DNA of 64,000 nucleotides from Methanosarcina baikalica (GTDB lineage: Archaea; Halobacteriota; Methanosarcinia; Methanosarcinales; Methanosarcinaceae), in NCBI RefSeq assembly GCF_031461075.1, contig NZ_JAVKPK010000013.1, positions 1 to 64,000 of the forward strand, written 5' to 3'. Below the pieces are notes generated by a model, which searched no databases, was not told the origin of the DNA, and was given only the letters and a program-made list of their open reading frames with translations. Shown here in pieces: positions 27,643 to 35,731 of the stretch. Position 1 is the stretch's first letter. Each line of letters opens with the position of its first letter. The position numbers and the translations under genes are program-made.

Positions 27643-27760
27643 TCAATATTTTTTGGCGCTCAGTCTCGTGGATAACTCTGCCTGCTCAAGAAGTTCTCCC
27701 TCAAACCTGAGCTTTTCAGGCTGCATCTGTCAACATTCCTACTTGCCGCATTTCCTGCTC
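27643..27760 (-). pseudogene. unidentified coding remnant
   Basis: Two minus-strand frames together give a protein-like stretch: EQEMRQVGMLTDAA followed, after a frame change, by PEKLRFEGELLEQAELSTRL and a short SAKKY end before TGA. The charged, helical composition resembles a real C-terminus, not chance AT-rich sequence. It lies just beyond the truncated rmlD. I cannot assign it. Confidence 0.35.
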
Positions 27761-28017
27761 TGAAAAAGAAAGAATGAAAAAGAGCATCCTGGAAAAAAGA
27801 AGTTGGGAAATCTGGCCTATCTGTCTTATTACAGGAAAAAAACCTGGAAAAAGTTACGTAGTCAAAAGAGATCTTCGTCATTTCACATTGGTAGTTTGTA
27901 ATGTAACATTCTTTTTTAAACAGATCATCTTCATAAAATATGGGGGTTTCAATACTCTCCGTCGTTTCTTTTTATGTATTTATTCTAGGTAATGGTGCAT
28001 CTCCTTCAACCACCACA

Positions 28018-28371
28018 TATGTCGGATTCTGCATATTCTTTTTTGGAGCCGTCAAAAACATAATCTGTGCTGAAATGGACAAGCTTTGCTCTGGCAATAG
28101 AACAGGCTTCTGCAATATATCCAGGGCCGTGTCCGTTAATTTGGAATGCCAGCTCCTGGTTATCTTCACAACCATCCACATTTGTGCAGGCAGCTGCATT
28201 TATGACAACATCAGGTTTTATTTTCAGAATTGATTCAATAACCTGCTCTCTGTTTGTGATGTCAAAGTCTCGATGTGTCAGTTTAACAGAATCCGGAAAC
28301 ACTTTACAAAGGTCTGAGCCAAGCATCCCGCTGGAGCCAATGATCAACGTTTTAATGGCTCCCACCACCAT
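28018..28371 (-). pseudogene. rmlD: truncated dTDP-4-dehydrorhamnose reductase
   Basis: The N-terminal 110-120 residues of RmlD are clean: LIIGSSGMLGSDLCKVFPDS (NAD(P)-binding), PDVVINAAACTNVDGCEDN, and HFSTDYVFDGSKKEYAESDI. The reading then stops shortly after SDICGG, leaving less than half of the ~285-residue enzyme and removing the catalytic YGxxK region. The start overlaps the 3' end of rmlB. The reductase that finishes dTDP-rhamnose is therefore missing here unless it is encoded elsewhere. Confidence 0.85.
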
Positions 28372-29300
28372 CTGTTTTCGACGTACCACTTTACTGTCTG
28401 TTCAAGAGCTGTATCAAAATCATATTTGGGTTTCCAGCCCATCTTCTCCAGTTTGCTGCCGTCAAGGGAATACCGGAAATCGTGGCCTTTTCGATCTTCA
28501 ACGTACTCGATTGAAGATTCGTCTTTGCCAAGCATTTTAAGAATACGGTGAGTTATTTCGAGGTTTGTAAGTTCGTTTCCGCCGTCGACGTTGTAGATTT
28601 CTCCGCTGGCTCCGTTGTGAAGGACAAAGTCTATTGCAGAGCAGTGGTCTTCGACGTGGATCCAGTCCCGGATGTTCAGGCCTGTCCCGTAAACTGGGAC
28701 TTTTTTTCCTTCCATCAATCTGCTGATAAAGAATGGAATTAATTTTTCAGGGTACTGATAAGGCCCGAAGTTGTTTGTGCAGCGGGTTATGCATACTGGC
28801 AGGTCGTATGTTGTGTAGTAGGACATTGCAAGGAGGTCGGAACCTGCTTTGCTTGAGGAATACGGGCTTGAAGGGTTCAGATTATCTTTTTCGGTAAAAG
28901 AACCTTCCATGGTGCTTCCATAAACCTCGTCAGTTGAAATATGGATAAACTTTTCAATTTTATTTGCAAGGGCGCTCTGGAGAAGGGTGTTTGTCCCGAG
29001 CACGTTTGTCATTACGAAGACTGAACCGTCTTCAATTGAACGGTCAACATGGCTTTCAGCTGCGAAATGGACAACCTGATCTACTTTCTTCATTACCTCA
29101 TTCACAATTACAGGATCGCAAATATCGCCTTTGACAAAAGAATAATTAGGGTTGTTTTCAAGGTCTTTGAGGTTGGAGGGGTTTCCTGCATAGGTTAATT
29201 TGTCAAGGTTTACAATTTGATAATTCGGGTATTTTTCCAGCATATAACGAATAAAGTTGCTGCCTATGAATCCACAGCCGCCAGTTATCAGCAGTTTCAA
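28344..29300 (-). CDS. rmlB: dTDP-glucose 4,6-dehydratase
   Basis: Extended SDR that makes dTDP-4-keto-6-deoxyglucose, second step of dTDP-rhamnose synthesis. I choose the TTG at 29300 (product starts MKLLITGGCGFIGSNF) because AAGGTGA lies 5 bases before it, giving 318 aa. Visible motifs are GGCGFIGS for NAD, ESHVDRSIEDG, ISTDEVYGSTMEGSFTE and the catalytic YSSSKAGSD. The sequence ENRWWWEPLK is a typical RmlB C-terminus. It is followed by a truncated rmlD and preceded by rmlC, with no rmlA in the window. Confidence 0.93.
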   Translation of the reverse strand: MKLLITGGCGFIGSNFIRYMLEKYPNYQIVNLDKLTYAGNPSNLKDLENNPNYSFVKGDICDPVIVNEVMKKVDQVVHFAAESHVDRSIEDGSVFVMTNVLGTNTLLQSALANKIEKFIHISTDEVYGSTMEGSFTEKDNLNPSSPYSSSKAGSDLLAMSYYTTYDLPVCITRCTNNFGPYQYPEKLIPFFISRLMEGKKVPVYGTGLNIRDWIHVEDHCSAIDFVLHNGASGEIYNVDGGNELTNLEITHRILKMLGKDESSIEYVEDRKGHDFRYSLDGSKLEKMGWKPKYDFDTALEQTVKWYVENRWWWEPLKR

Positions 29301-29359
29301 TTTAGTCACCTTTTTTTTATACAGTTAGTTATTTATACTTTGTTTGGGACTTCCGGTAG

Positions 29360-29911
29360 TCAAAAATTTATTTTGATGTTTTTCAATTCTGGCAGGAGCT
29401 TATCCTTTTCGGAAAGTTTTGCATCTTCTTCAGGGATTTTCCAGTCAATTCCTATGGAAGGGTCACTGTATACTATGCCAGCTTCAGCTTCGGGGTGATA
29501 GTATTCATCACATTTGTAAGTAAAGACTGCAGTTTCACTCAGGACCGAATAACCGTGGGCAAAACCCTTTGGGATCAAAAACTGTCTTTTGTTTTCGGCA
29601 GAAAGTTCTACACCTACCCATTCTCCGAAGGTTGGTGAGTCCCTTCTCAAATCGACAGCAGCATCATATACCTTTCCTTCCAAAACTCTCACAAGTTTTG
29701 CCTGATTGTAAGGGGCTAACTGGTAATGGAGGCCACGGATCACTCCATATGAAGATTTGGATTCGTTGTCCTGAATGAAGTTGTATTCTTTTCCGATTAA
29801 AGCTTCCAGCGTCTTTTTATTGTAGCTTTCAAAAAAATAGCCTCGGCTATCGGTGAACACTTTTGGTTCCAGAATTAAGAGATCTTCTATTTTAGTTTTG
29901 ATTAATTTCAT
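29360..29911 (-). CDS. rmlC: dTDP-4-dehydrorhamnose 3,5-epimerase
   Basis: Cupin-fold epimerase of dTDP-rhamnose synthesis, 183 aa as usual. The catalytic His lies in GVIRGLHYQLAPYNQAKLVR. Other family segments are VFTDSRGYFFESYN, FLIPKGFAHGYSVLSE and FTYKCDEYYHPEAE. The gene lies 59 bp upstream of rmlB on the same strand. Directly upstream of it is a broken wecB fragment, so the original operon was probably longer and has been cut. Confidence 0.93.
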   Translation of the reverse strand: MKLIKTKIEDLLILEPKVFTDSRGYFFESYNKKTLEALIGKEYNFIQDNESKSSYGVIRGLHYQLAPYNQAKLVRVLEGKVYDAAVDLRRDSPTFGEWVGVELSAENKRQFLIPKGFAHGYSVLSETAVFTYKCDEYYHPEAEAGIVYSDPSIGIDWKIPEEDAKLSEKDKLLPELKNIKINF

Positions 29912-29948
29912 AGAATTCCCTCAAGTTATTGTTTATGTACTCCATTTT

Positions 29949-30144
29949 TGAATCTCCCTGAACGAGGACAACATCTGGCTTGTCTTTTGTCAGAATTTCT
30001 TCGATTCTGACAAGCATTTTCCCGCGCTGTTCTCCCTGTTTGCCCAGACCTACATCAAGGTTGTATTTTGCTTGAGGAAGTTTCATTCAAAAAATATTTT
30101 GTCCACTTCGTAGCTGTAGTGCTGGTCTGTGTGGAGTATAATAA
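29949..30144 (-). pseudogene. internal fragment of a third wecB gene
   Basis: Two minus-strand frames match the WecB region just after its start. IILHTDQHYSYEVDKIFFE parallels ILIHTGQHYDYQMNKIFFDQ in the intact gene. After a frameshift LPQAKYNLDVGLGKQGEQRG and then VRIEEILTKDKPDVVLVQGDS follow, parallel to IEEVLIKEKPDLVLTYGDT. Nothing of the first ~30 or last ~260 residues remains. The upstream break coincides with a dispersed repeat at 30147. Confidence 0.85.
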
Positions 30145-30146
30145 TA

Positions 30147-30225
30147 GAGCTTATCCCAAAACTCAAAATTGCTTCTCTGAATTTCGTATTCTGAATAACA
30201 AATCAAGGCTTCTGATTATGAAAAG
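30147..30225 (+). repeat. MITE family 1, truncated copy
   Basis: It begins AGCTTATCCCAAAAC and continues with CTCAAAATTGCTTCTCTGAA, matching the left and central parts of the copies at 47289 and 56331. The right part is missing where repeat unit A starts. It abuts the broken wecB fragment. Confidence 0.7.
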
Positions 30226-30475
30226 CTCTTTGTAGCTACTTAAATTATCTGATTTGCGATTATTGCTTATCTACTTGCTTTTTCTCATTATTCTCTTTTG
30301 AGTCAAGATTTTGCGTTGTTTCTATATCAAAAATTTTTATAAATACCTTCACAATATATCTTCTAAGATATCTTAAACTTAATAAGTTTTCCGGAATCGT
30401 ACTAGAAATTGCTGTTTTAAGGCAAAAATATAGAATTATAAATGGGGAAACTATTCACACCTTCAATAAATTAAA
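30226..30475 (+). repeat. long direct repeat unit A, copy 1
   Basis: About 250 bp that align almost throughout with 50326-50578. The two start GTAGCTACTTAAATTATCTG and GCAGCTACTTAAATTATCTG and end in ATTCACACCTTCAATAAATT and GTCCACACATTCAATAAATT. Identity is roughly three quarters by eye, with small indels. Neither copy codes for an obvious protein. Unit A lies at the edge of a sugar-gene block both times. Confidence 0.8.
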
Positions 30476-30484
30476 AAAAAGATT

Positions 30485-30690
30485 TTTTCAGTCGAATACT
30501 CCGTAGTTCGCTGCGGGGATGGAAACTTCCCCGAGAACCATTAATAAGACGATTTATCAATTCCATTTTTTGTTTGTTAACCTGCTCGAACTAAATCGTA
30601 TTAGGGTTATTGTTTCCTTTTACGGAATTTGGAGCGGTGACGTGAATATACCCCGTTGATTGCATGGGGTGCGCCAGCATAATTTTGATT
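30485..30690 (+). mobile_element. IS200/IS605-derived non-coding element (PATE-like)
   Basis: The left end TTTCAGTCGAATACTCCG and the following hairpin (30499-30518, eight pairs, TTCG loop) closely match the left end of the tnpA element at 61757. The shared text continues through GGGGATGGAAAC and CCCCGAGAACC. About 130 bp on, a second hairpin ACCCC...GGGGT (30650-30670) followed by GCGCCAGC looks like an IS605-type right end. No transposase gene is present. The spacing suggests an element trimmed to its two ends. Confidence 0.6.
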
Positions 30691-30869
30691 CAGTTATTTT
30701 TCATCATTGTAGAAATAAAACCTTGAATTCTACAGAAAGCATCTGCTTCATATGGTGTTCTAAAATTTCCTGATATCTTTTGTTGTTCAAATATGTAGCA
30801 AACCTCATAACCTATTTCATTGGTTATCGGTTGAGGAATTTTTACTCTTATGCAATCGATTTTGGAACA
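30690..30869 (-). pseudogene. unidentified coding remnant, 59 codons
   Basis: An open minus-strand frame without a start codon reads RVKIPQPITNEIGYEVCYIF and ends PYEADAFCRIQGFISTMMKNN before TGA. Its composition looks like real protein. It may be the C-terminus of a lost transposase or regulator next to the IS605-like ends. I do not recognise it. Confidence 0.3.
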
Positions 30870-31048
30870 CTATATCCATTCATTGGTATAGTTAATCTCT
30901 AAACCTTTTTCGATTAACATGTGTATCCAAAGCCTGATTTTATCTCGAGTTTGACAGACTAATACATTTTACAATGTGTAACTGGGCTTCATGCTTCTGT
31001 TTTTCTTCCTACGATTCAAAGTTCTATCTTGCTTTTTTTGATTGTTGA

Positions 31049-31600
31049 CATTTTTTTCATTTTTCCGAATTATTTTGTGCCTCTTCAATGCGTTTTTCAT
31101 AACTAATTACTGTATTAATTAATTAATTAATTAATTAATTAATTAATTCAATCTGTCAAATTCGGGTTTTAAGGATGAAATGAAATGGAAAATCACTAGA
31201 TTATGGAGTTGCGTTGTCATATATCATATTTATTACAATGTAGCTCCGTTATCTTTATATAGTTTTACTATGTAGTTCTATTAATATTTTAGAATGTTAG
31301 TTCGCTAAAATACACAGTTATCTTGTATAGTCTCCCAGCAAAAACAACTATTCTTATACTCATAACAAGAAGCTGACTAAAAGAATACAGCATCAAAGAG
31401 CTTCTTTTATTTGTTTTTGAGTGTAATGATTTGCATATCAAACTTTGAACTAATGTTTAAAATGCCTATACAATATATTCCATTCATATTCATTTTATTT
31501 ATTATCTGAACTTTGTAATTTATTGCAATTTGAAAAGGGGTAAAGATGAGTAATAAGCCTGGTATCTGCAATTATGAGGGATGCGAGAATTAGTTAAAAG
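31049..31600 (+). repeat. long direct repeat unit B, copy 1 (leader of plus-strand cluster)
   Basis: This non-coding unit aligns over roughly 550 bp with 48998-49545. Shared landmarks are TTTTTTCATTTTTCCGA, ATTTTGTGCC, TCTGTCAAATTCGGGTTTTA, AGGATGAAAT, TCTTTTATTTGTTTTTGAG and CTGCAATTATGAGGGA. It ends 30 bp before the first gene of the plus-strand cluster, so it probably holds that cluster's promoter and leader. Inside it, at 31114-31148, this copy has a long ATTA tetranucleotide tract that the other copy lacks. Confidence 0.8.
31114..31148 (+). repeat. ATTA tetranucleotide microsatellite
   Basis: About nine head-to-tail ATTA/TTAA units in the leader of the plus-strand polysaccharide cluster. 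At the matching place in copy 2 of unit B (around 49062-49072) only about two units are present, showing that the tract has changed length. Confidence 0.9.
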
Positions 31601-31628
31601 AAATCTAGAGTAAAATGGGGACTTTTTC

Positions 31629-32735
31629 TTGAAAATATTGCGAGTCGCATCTGATATTTACCCACATATGGTTGGTGGGTTTGGTATCCATATTCATGAA
31701 ATGTCTAAAGCACAGGTAGAACTGGGACACGATGTAACTGTATATACAGCTTCTGAAGGCGTCGAATCCATATATAAAACAGTCGATGGTTATCATGTGC
31801 GCAATTTCAAGCCACTTTTAAAAGTCTTTGGTAACCCCATTATTCCTGCTATGTTTTTTAATCTTATTAGAGATCAGTCAGATTATGACGTAGTCCATGC
31901 TCACTCGCATCTGTTTTTTTCAACTAATATTAGTGCGCTTGCAAGAAAACTTGGCTCATCTCCTCTTGTAATTACAAGTCATGGATTGGGTTCACAGACT
32001 GCTCCCGAGTGGTTTCAGAGTTTTTACCTTGCAACAGGCGCACGCCTCACATTTGCGGCAGCAGATAAAATCCTCTGTTACACTGAAACCGAAAAAAAAG
32101 AACTTGTCGACCTGGGAATAAAGTCCGAAAAGATCGACGTTATCCATAACGGCATCGATGCCGATCGATTTGTTCCTGCTAGAGAGTTCTGTTTTGATAA
32201 AAAGAAATTACTCTGGGTCGGCAGATATGCAAAAGGAAAAGGACTTGATTATCTCATCGAAGCATTCGGTATTTTGAAAAAGAGACATCCTACTGCTACT
32301 CTTACAATGGTCGGCAAAGGTCCTGACAAAGATCACATTGTCCAAAAAATAAGCGATATGAATTTGGAAAAAAGTATTATAATGAAAGATTTTGTCCCAA
32401 ATTCTGAGATCGTAGATATGTATCAAAATTCAAGCATTTTCGTACTGCCAAGCCTTAAAGAAGGAGTGCCAAGGACAATTCTCGAAGCAATGTCCTGTGG
32501 GATTCCGGTCGTATGTTCAAGACTTCCTCAGCTTGTCGATATTGTCGATGGAAGCGGATTGCTTGTGCCTGTAAAGGATTCTAAGGCTTTGGAAGATGCG
32601 ATTTCAAAAGTACTTTCAGACTCGTCTCTTGCAGAAAAATTAAGGAAATCTGGAAGAAAAAATGTCGTTGAGAACTACTCATGGAAAGATACCGTGAAGA
32701 AAACAACAACTCTTTATAAAACATTGATTTCGTGA
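31629..32735 (+). CDS. glycosyltransferase family 4
   Basis: The first gene of the plus-strand cluster. The 368-residue GT-B enzyme shows SDIYPHMVGGFGIHIHEMSK (Gly-rich acceptor loop), VITSHGLGSQTAPEWF, the donor-domain start LLWVGRYAKGKGLDYLIEAF and the E-x7-E site KEGVPRTILEAMSCGIPVVC. The likely start is a TTG at 31629 giving MKILRVAS. Promoter and leader are probably in repeat unit B directly upstream. The sugar donor and acceptor cannot be deduced. Confidence 0.9.
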   Translation: MKILRVASDIYPHMVGGFGIHIHEMSKAQVELGHDVTVYTASEGVESIYKTVDGYHVRNFKPLLKVFGNPIIPAMFFNLIRDQSDYDVVHAHSHLFFSTNISALARKLGSSPLVITSHGLGSQTAPEWFQSFYLATGARLTFAAADKILCYTETEKKELVDLGIKSEKIDVIHNGIDADRFVPAREFCFDKKKLLWVGRYAKGKGLDYLIEAFGILKKRHPTATLTMVGKGPDKDHIVQKISDMNLEKSIIMKDFVPNSEIVDMYQNSSIFVLPSLKEGVPRTILEAMSCGIPVVCSRLPQLVDIVDGSGLLVPVKDSKALEDAISKVLSDSSLAEKLRKSGRKNVVENYSWKDTVKKTTTLYKTLIS

Positions 32736-32757
32736 ATCTCAAATTGGATTTGATAAT

Positions 32758-33465
32758 ATGTCTCCTTCCAAATTTAAATATGATTACTCGACAAGAATTA
32801 CAAAGGGTATTATTGGTTTTCCTCATAGAAAAAGATTAATTGATATCTCTAAGAGCTGTTCTAATTTTGTAGGTTTCTATGCTATTGATATTGGTTGTAG
32901 TGATTTATTTTTTGATCAAAATATAATCCCAAATCAAAAGACTTTTGTTGGATGCGATGCAAATTGGGAAGACAGCTTACGCCTTGCAAGAGAAAATATA
33001 ACTAAATATAATTGGAACAATACTCATATTATTAAATCTGTAGTAGAATTTCTTCCTTTTATAGATAATTTTTTTGATTTAGTTTTATGTTTTGAAACTT
33101 TAGAACACGTTGACGATGAAGTTGCTGCAATAAAAGAAATTAAGAGAATTTCTAAAGACGGTTCACTCTTAGTTATTTCTGCCCCAATAGAATTTGGATT
33201 TATTCTTTTTTTTAAGCAACTTCTCAGATGGCTAGTATATGGTTCGAAACAGTATTCATTGAAAGAACTTTTTTGTGCAGTTATTCTCTGTGATCTCAAA
33301 TCTGTTAATAGGGTCAAGTATAGTCATAAAGGATACGATTATAGAAATACTATCACATTTTTATCTCCTGAATATACATTAATCAATAAAATCAACACTC
33401 CTTTTAAATATTTACCTAATTTCTTATCTTATGGAACGATTCTAATTTTTAGAAAATTTAAATAA
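32758..33465 (+). CDS. class I SAM-dependent methyltransferase
   Basis: A 235-residue methyltransferase of the type-11 group. AIDIGCSDLFFD is the glycine-rich SAM loop (about residues 42-53), VGCDANWEDSLRLA binds the ribose, and LVLCFETLEHVDDEVAAIKE is the motif-II/post region typical of the family. It begins 22 bp after the GT4 gene and ends 19 bp before the epimerase gene, so it is co-transcribed. O-methylation of a sugar in the glycan is the likely role. Confidence 0.87.
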   Translation: MSPSKFKYDYSTRITKGIIGFPHRKRLIDISKSCSNFVGFYAIDIGCSDLFFDQNIIPNQKTFVGCDANWEDSLRLARENITKYNWNNTHIIKSVVEFLPFIDNFFDLVLCFETLEHVDDEVAAIKEIKRISKDGSLLVISAPIEFGFILFFKQLLRWLVYGSKQYSLKELFCAVILCDLKSVNRVKYSHKGYDYRNTITFLSPEYTLINKINTPFKYLPNFLSYGTILIFRKFK

Positions 33466-33484
33466 ATGACTTGGGGGTTAAGAT

Positions 33485-34501
33485 ATGTCCAGTTATAAGA
33501 TTGTTATCACGGGCGGTGCAGGTTTCATAGGTTCACATATTGCAGAAAACCTTGCAAAAGAGGGTCATGAAATTGTTATTGTCGATAATCTTGATCCTTA
33601 TTATTCTGTTGACCTGAAGAAAAAAAATCTAGATATTGTCCTTAAAAGCGGAGATGCCACTTTTATCAATGCTGATATTACTGATCTTGCCAGAATGAAA
33701 GAGATCATTGACAGTACAGTAGAATATGTTTACCATGAAGCTGCTCAGGCAGGAGTCCGCATTTCAGTTGAAGATCCATTTAAGCCAAATGATGTAAATG
33801 TTTTAGGCACTTTGAACATACTTAAAGCTTCACTTGATGCAGATGTAAAAAAGGTAATTAATGCTTCTTCATCTTCTGTTTATGGTAAAGTAAAGTACCT
33901 TCCATTTGATGAGCAGCATCCAACAGAGCCAGTTTCTCCATATGGTGTCAGTAAATTAGCTGCAGAACATTACTGTAGAGTATTTTATGAGGTATACGGG
34001 CTTCCGACCACTTCATTACGCTATTTTACAGTATACGGGCCGAGGATGAGACCAGATCTTGCAATTTCGATTTTTACTCGAAAAATGCTTGCAAATGAGC
34101 CTATTACTGTCTTTGGTGATGGAGAACAGACTAGAGATTTTACTTATATAGAGGATGTTGTAGAAGCAAACAAAAGGCTTCTTTATAACAAAGTAACTGA
34201 TGGAAAGGTTTTGAATATTGGAGGCGGAAATAGGATCCGTGTGAATGATTTGATTGGAAACTTAAGATCCCTTACTGGCTCGACATCTGAAGTGATAAAT
34301 GCTGGAAAGCAAAAAGGAGATACTGAGGATACGCTTGCAGATGTTGATTTAGGAAACGGACTGATCGGGTACGAACCATTATTCAATATCAACAAAGGCT
34401 TGAATAAATTCGTAGAATGGTTTAAAATTGAGGGGGATATTCTTGGGTTCAATAAACAAGTTGATGTTACTCCATCAAGTTCGCAAAAATCAATGGCTTA
34501 A
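33485..34501 (+). CDS. NAD-dependent nucleotide-sugar epimerase (SDR, GalE/UDP-glucuronate epimerase type)
   Basis: Extended short-chain dehydrogenase of 338 aa. It shows VITGGAGFIGSHIAENLAKE, ADITDLARMKEII, YHEAAQAGVRISVEDP, the Ser region NASSSSVYGKVKYLPFDE, and the catalytic YGVSKLAAEHYCR. AAQAGVR and LRYFTVYGPRMRPDLA point to UDP-sugar 4-epimerases such as the UDP-glucuronate group. The last 25 codons overlap the start of the CoA-ligase-like gene in another frame, and this tail (VDVTPSSSQKSMA) is not conserved family sequence, so the stop may have shifted. Confidence 0.9.
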   Translation: MSSYKIVITGGAGFIGSHIAENLAKEGHEIVIVDNLDPYYSVDLKKKNLDIVLKSGDATFINADITDLARMKEIIDSTVEYVYHEAAQAGVRISVEDPFKPNDVNVLGTLNILKASLDADVKKVINASSSSVYGKVKYLPFDEQHPTEPVSPYGVSKLAAEHYCRVFYEVYGLPTTSLRYFTVYGPRMRPDLAISIFTRKMLANEPITVFGDGEQTRDFTYIEDVVEANKRLLYNKVTDGKVLNIGGGNRIRVNDLIGNLRSLTGSTSEVINAGKQKGDTEDTLADVDLGNGLIGYEPLFNINKGLNKFVEWFKIEGDILGFNKQVDVTPSSSQKSMA

Positions 34502-35726
34502 ACCCGCTGAGCTTGAAGAGTTACAGAATACAAAACTTAGAGCAATAGTAAAGCATGCTTACGATAATACTGAGTTTTATCATCATAAGTTCAGGGATGC
34601 AGGAGTTCATCCAGATGATATTAAGAACGTTTATGATCTAAAAAAAGTACCTTTTACCACAAAAGATGAACTTAGAATACAGCCTCTTGAAGCTAGAGTC
34701 TCAAAAGACTTGGATCTTAGCAAGTGTTTAATTACTGATACAAGTGGTTCAACAGGTATTCCATTAAAAATAGTGTATGATGAGGCAGCTGATGATTATA
34801 GCAAAGCTGTGAATTTACGTTCTCACATAGAAAATGGATTGAAAGTCCGAAGTAAATGGGCAGTTTTTGGAGATCCACATCATTATAAGAAACCTCTCTG
34901 GTTTCAGAAATTAAGAGTTTTCAATCCTGTTCAAATATCTGTGTTTGAATCAATTGATAAACAGATCGATACATTAGCAAAATTTAAACCAGAGGTACTT
35001 GGCGGATATACCTCGTCAATCAGGTTATTAGCAGAAGCTATTGAAAAAACTGATATTAAAGATATTAATCCTAAAGTTGTATTTGGAACATCTGAACTTT
35101 TAGACTCCGAAACAAGGAAATACATAAATTCAGTTTTTGATGTTGAAATGATTGATCATTTTGGTTGTGTCGAGTTGAACAGGACTGCATGGGAATGCAG
35201 TGAACATGCCGGATATCACATAGATGCAGATTCTGTGGTAACGGAATTTATTGAAAATGGAGAACATGTTTCACCAGGTGAAAGAGGTGAAATTGTATAC
35301 ACAGGGTTGCATAATTATGCTATGCCCTTAATAAGGTATAAAATTGAGGATATTGGAATTCCAAGTGATGAACCTTGCCCCTGCGGAAGGGTTTTGCCTC
35401 TTATGAAAGTGATTGAAGGCAGAAGCGACTCCTTTATGCAAGTTCCAAGTGGGAGAATATTCCCTGCAATGATTTGGGAACCAATTATGAGAAGAATTCC
35501 GGGTGTTGGACATTTTAAGGCAGTACAAGAAAGAAAGGATCTGGTTCGATTATTAGTCATTAAAAGCCATGAATTCTCACAGAACACAATTGCTCAAGTA
35601 GAACATGATGTTAAGAAAGTTATGGGGCAAGAAATCAACGTTAAAGTTGAAATTGTTGATGAAATTCCTAAAGATAAATCTGGGAAAGTTAGAGCTGCTG
35701 TTTCAAATGTGAGAATCAGTTGGTGA
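34464..35726 (+). CDS. phenylacetate-CoA-ligase-like AMP-forming enzyme (PaaK/CapK family)
   Basis: ANL-superfamily adenylating enzyme of about 420 aa. DTSGSTGIPLKI is the phosphate loop, EMIDHFGCVELNRTAWEC holds the adenine site, and YTGLHNYAMPLIRYKIED with the Cys-rich PCPCGRVLPL and IEGRSDSF follow in family order. The frame is open from a TTG at 34428; the ATG at 34464 (MLLHQVRKNQW) is the better start, although neither has a strong binding site. It overlaps the epimerase gene by 38 bases. Members in glycan loci (CapK group) are thought to activate acids that are then attached to the polymer, but the substrate is unknown. Confidence 0.85.
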   Translation: MLLHQVRKNQWLKPAELEELQNTKLRAIVKHAYDNTEFYHHKFRDAGVHPDDIKNVYDLKKVPFTTKDELRIQPLEARVSKDLDLSKCLITDTSGSTGIPLKIVYDEAADDYSKAVNLRSHIENGLKVRSKWAVFGDPHHYKKPLWFQKLRVFNPVQISVFESIDKQIDTLAKFKPEVLGGYTSSIRLLAEAIEKTDIKDINPKVVFGTSELLDSETRKYINSVFDVEMIDHFGCVELNRTAWECSEHAGYHIDADSVVTEFIENGEHVSPGERGEIVYTGLHNYAMPLIRYKIEDIGIPSDEPCPCGRVLPLMKVIEGRSDSFMQVPSGRIFPAMIWEPIMRRIPGVGHFKAVQERKDLVRLLVIKSHEFSQNTIAQVEHDVKKVMGQEINVKVEIVDEIPKDKSGKVRAAVSNVRISW

Positions 35727-35731
35727 AATTC

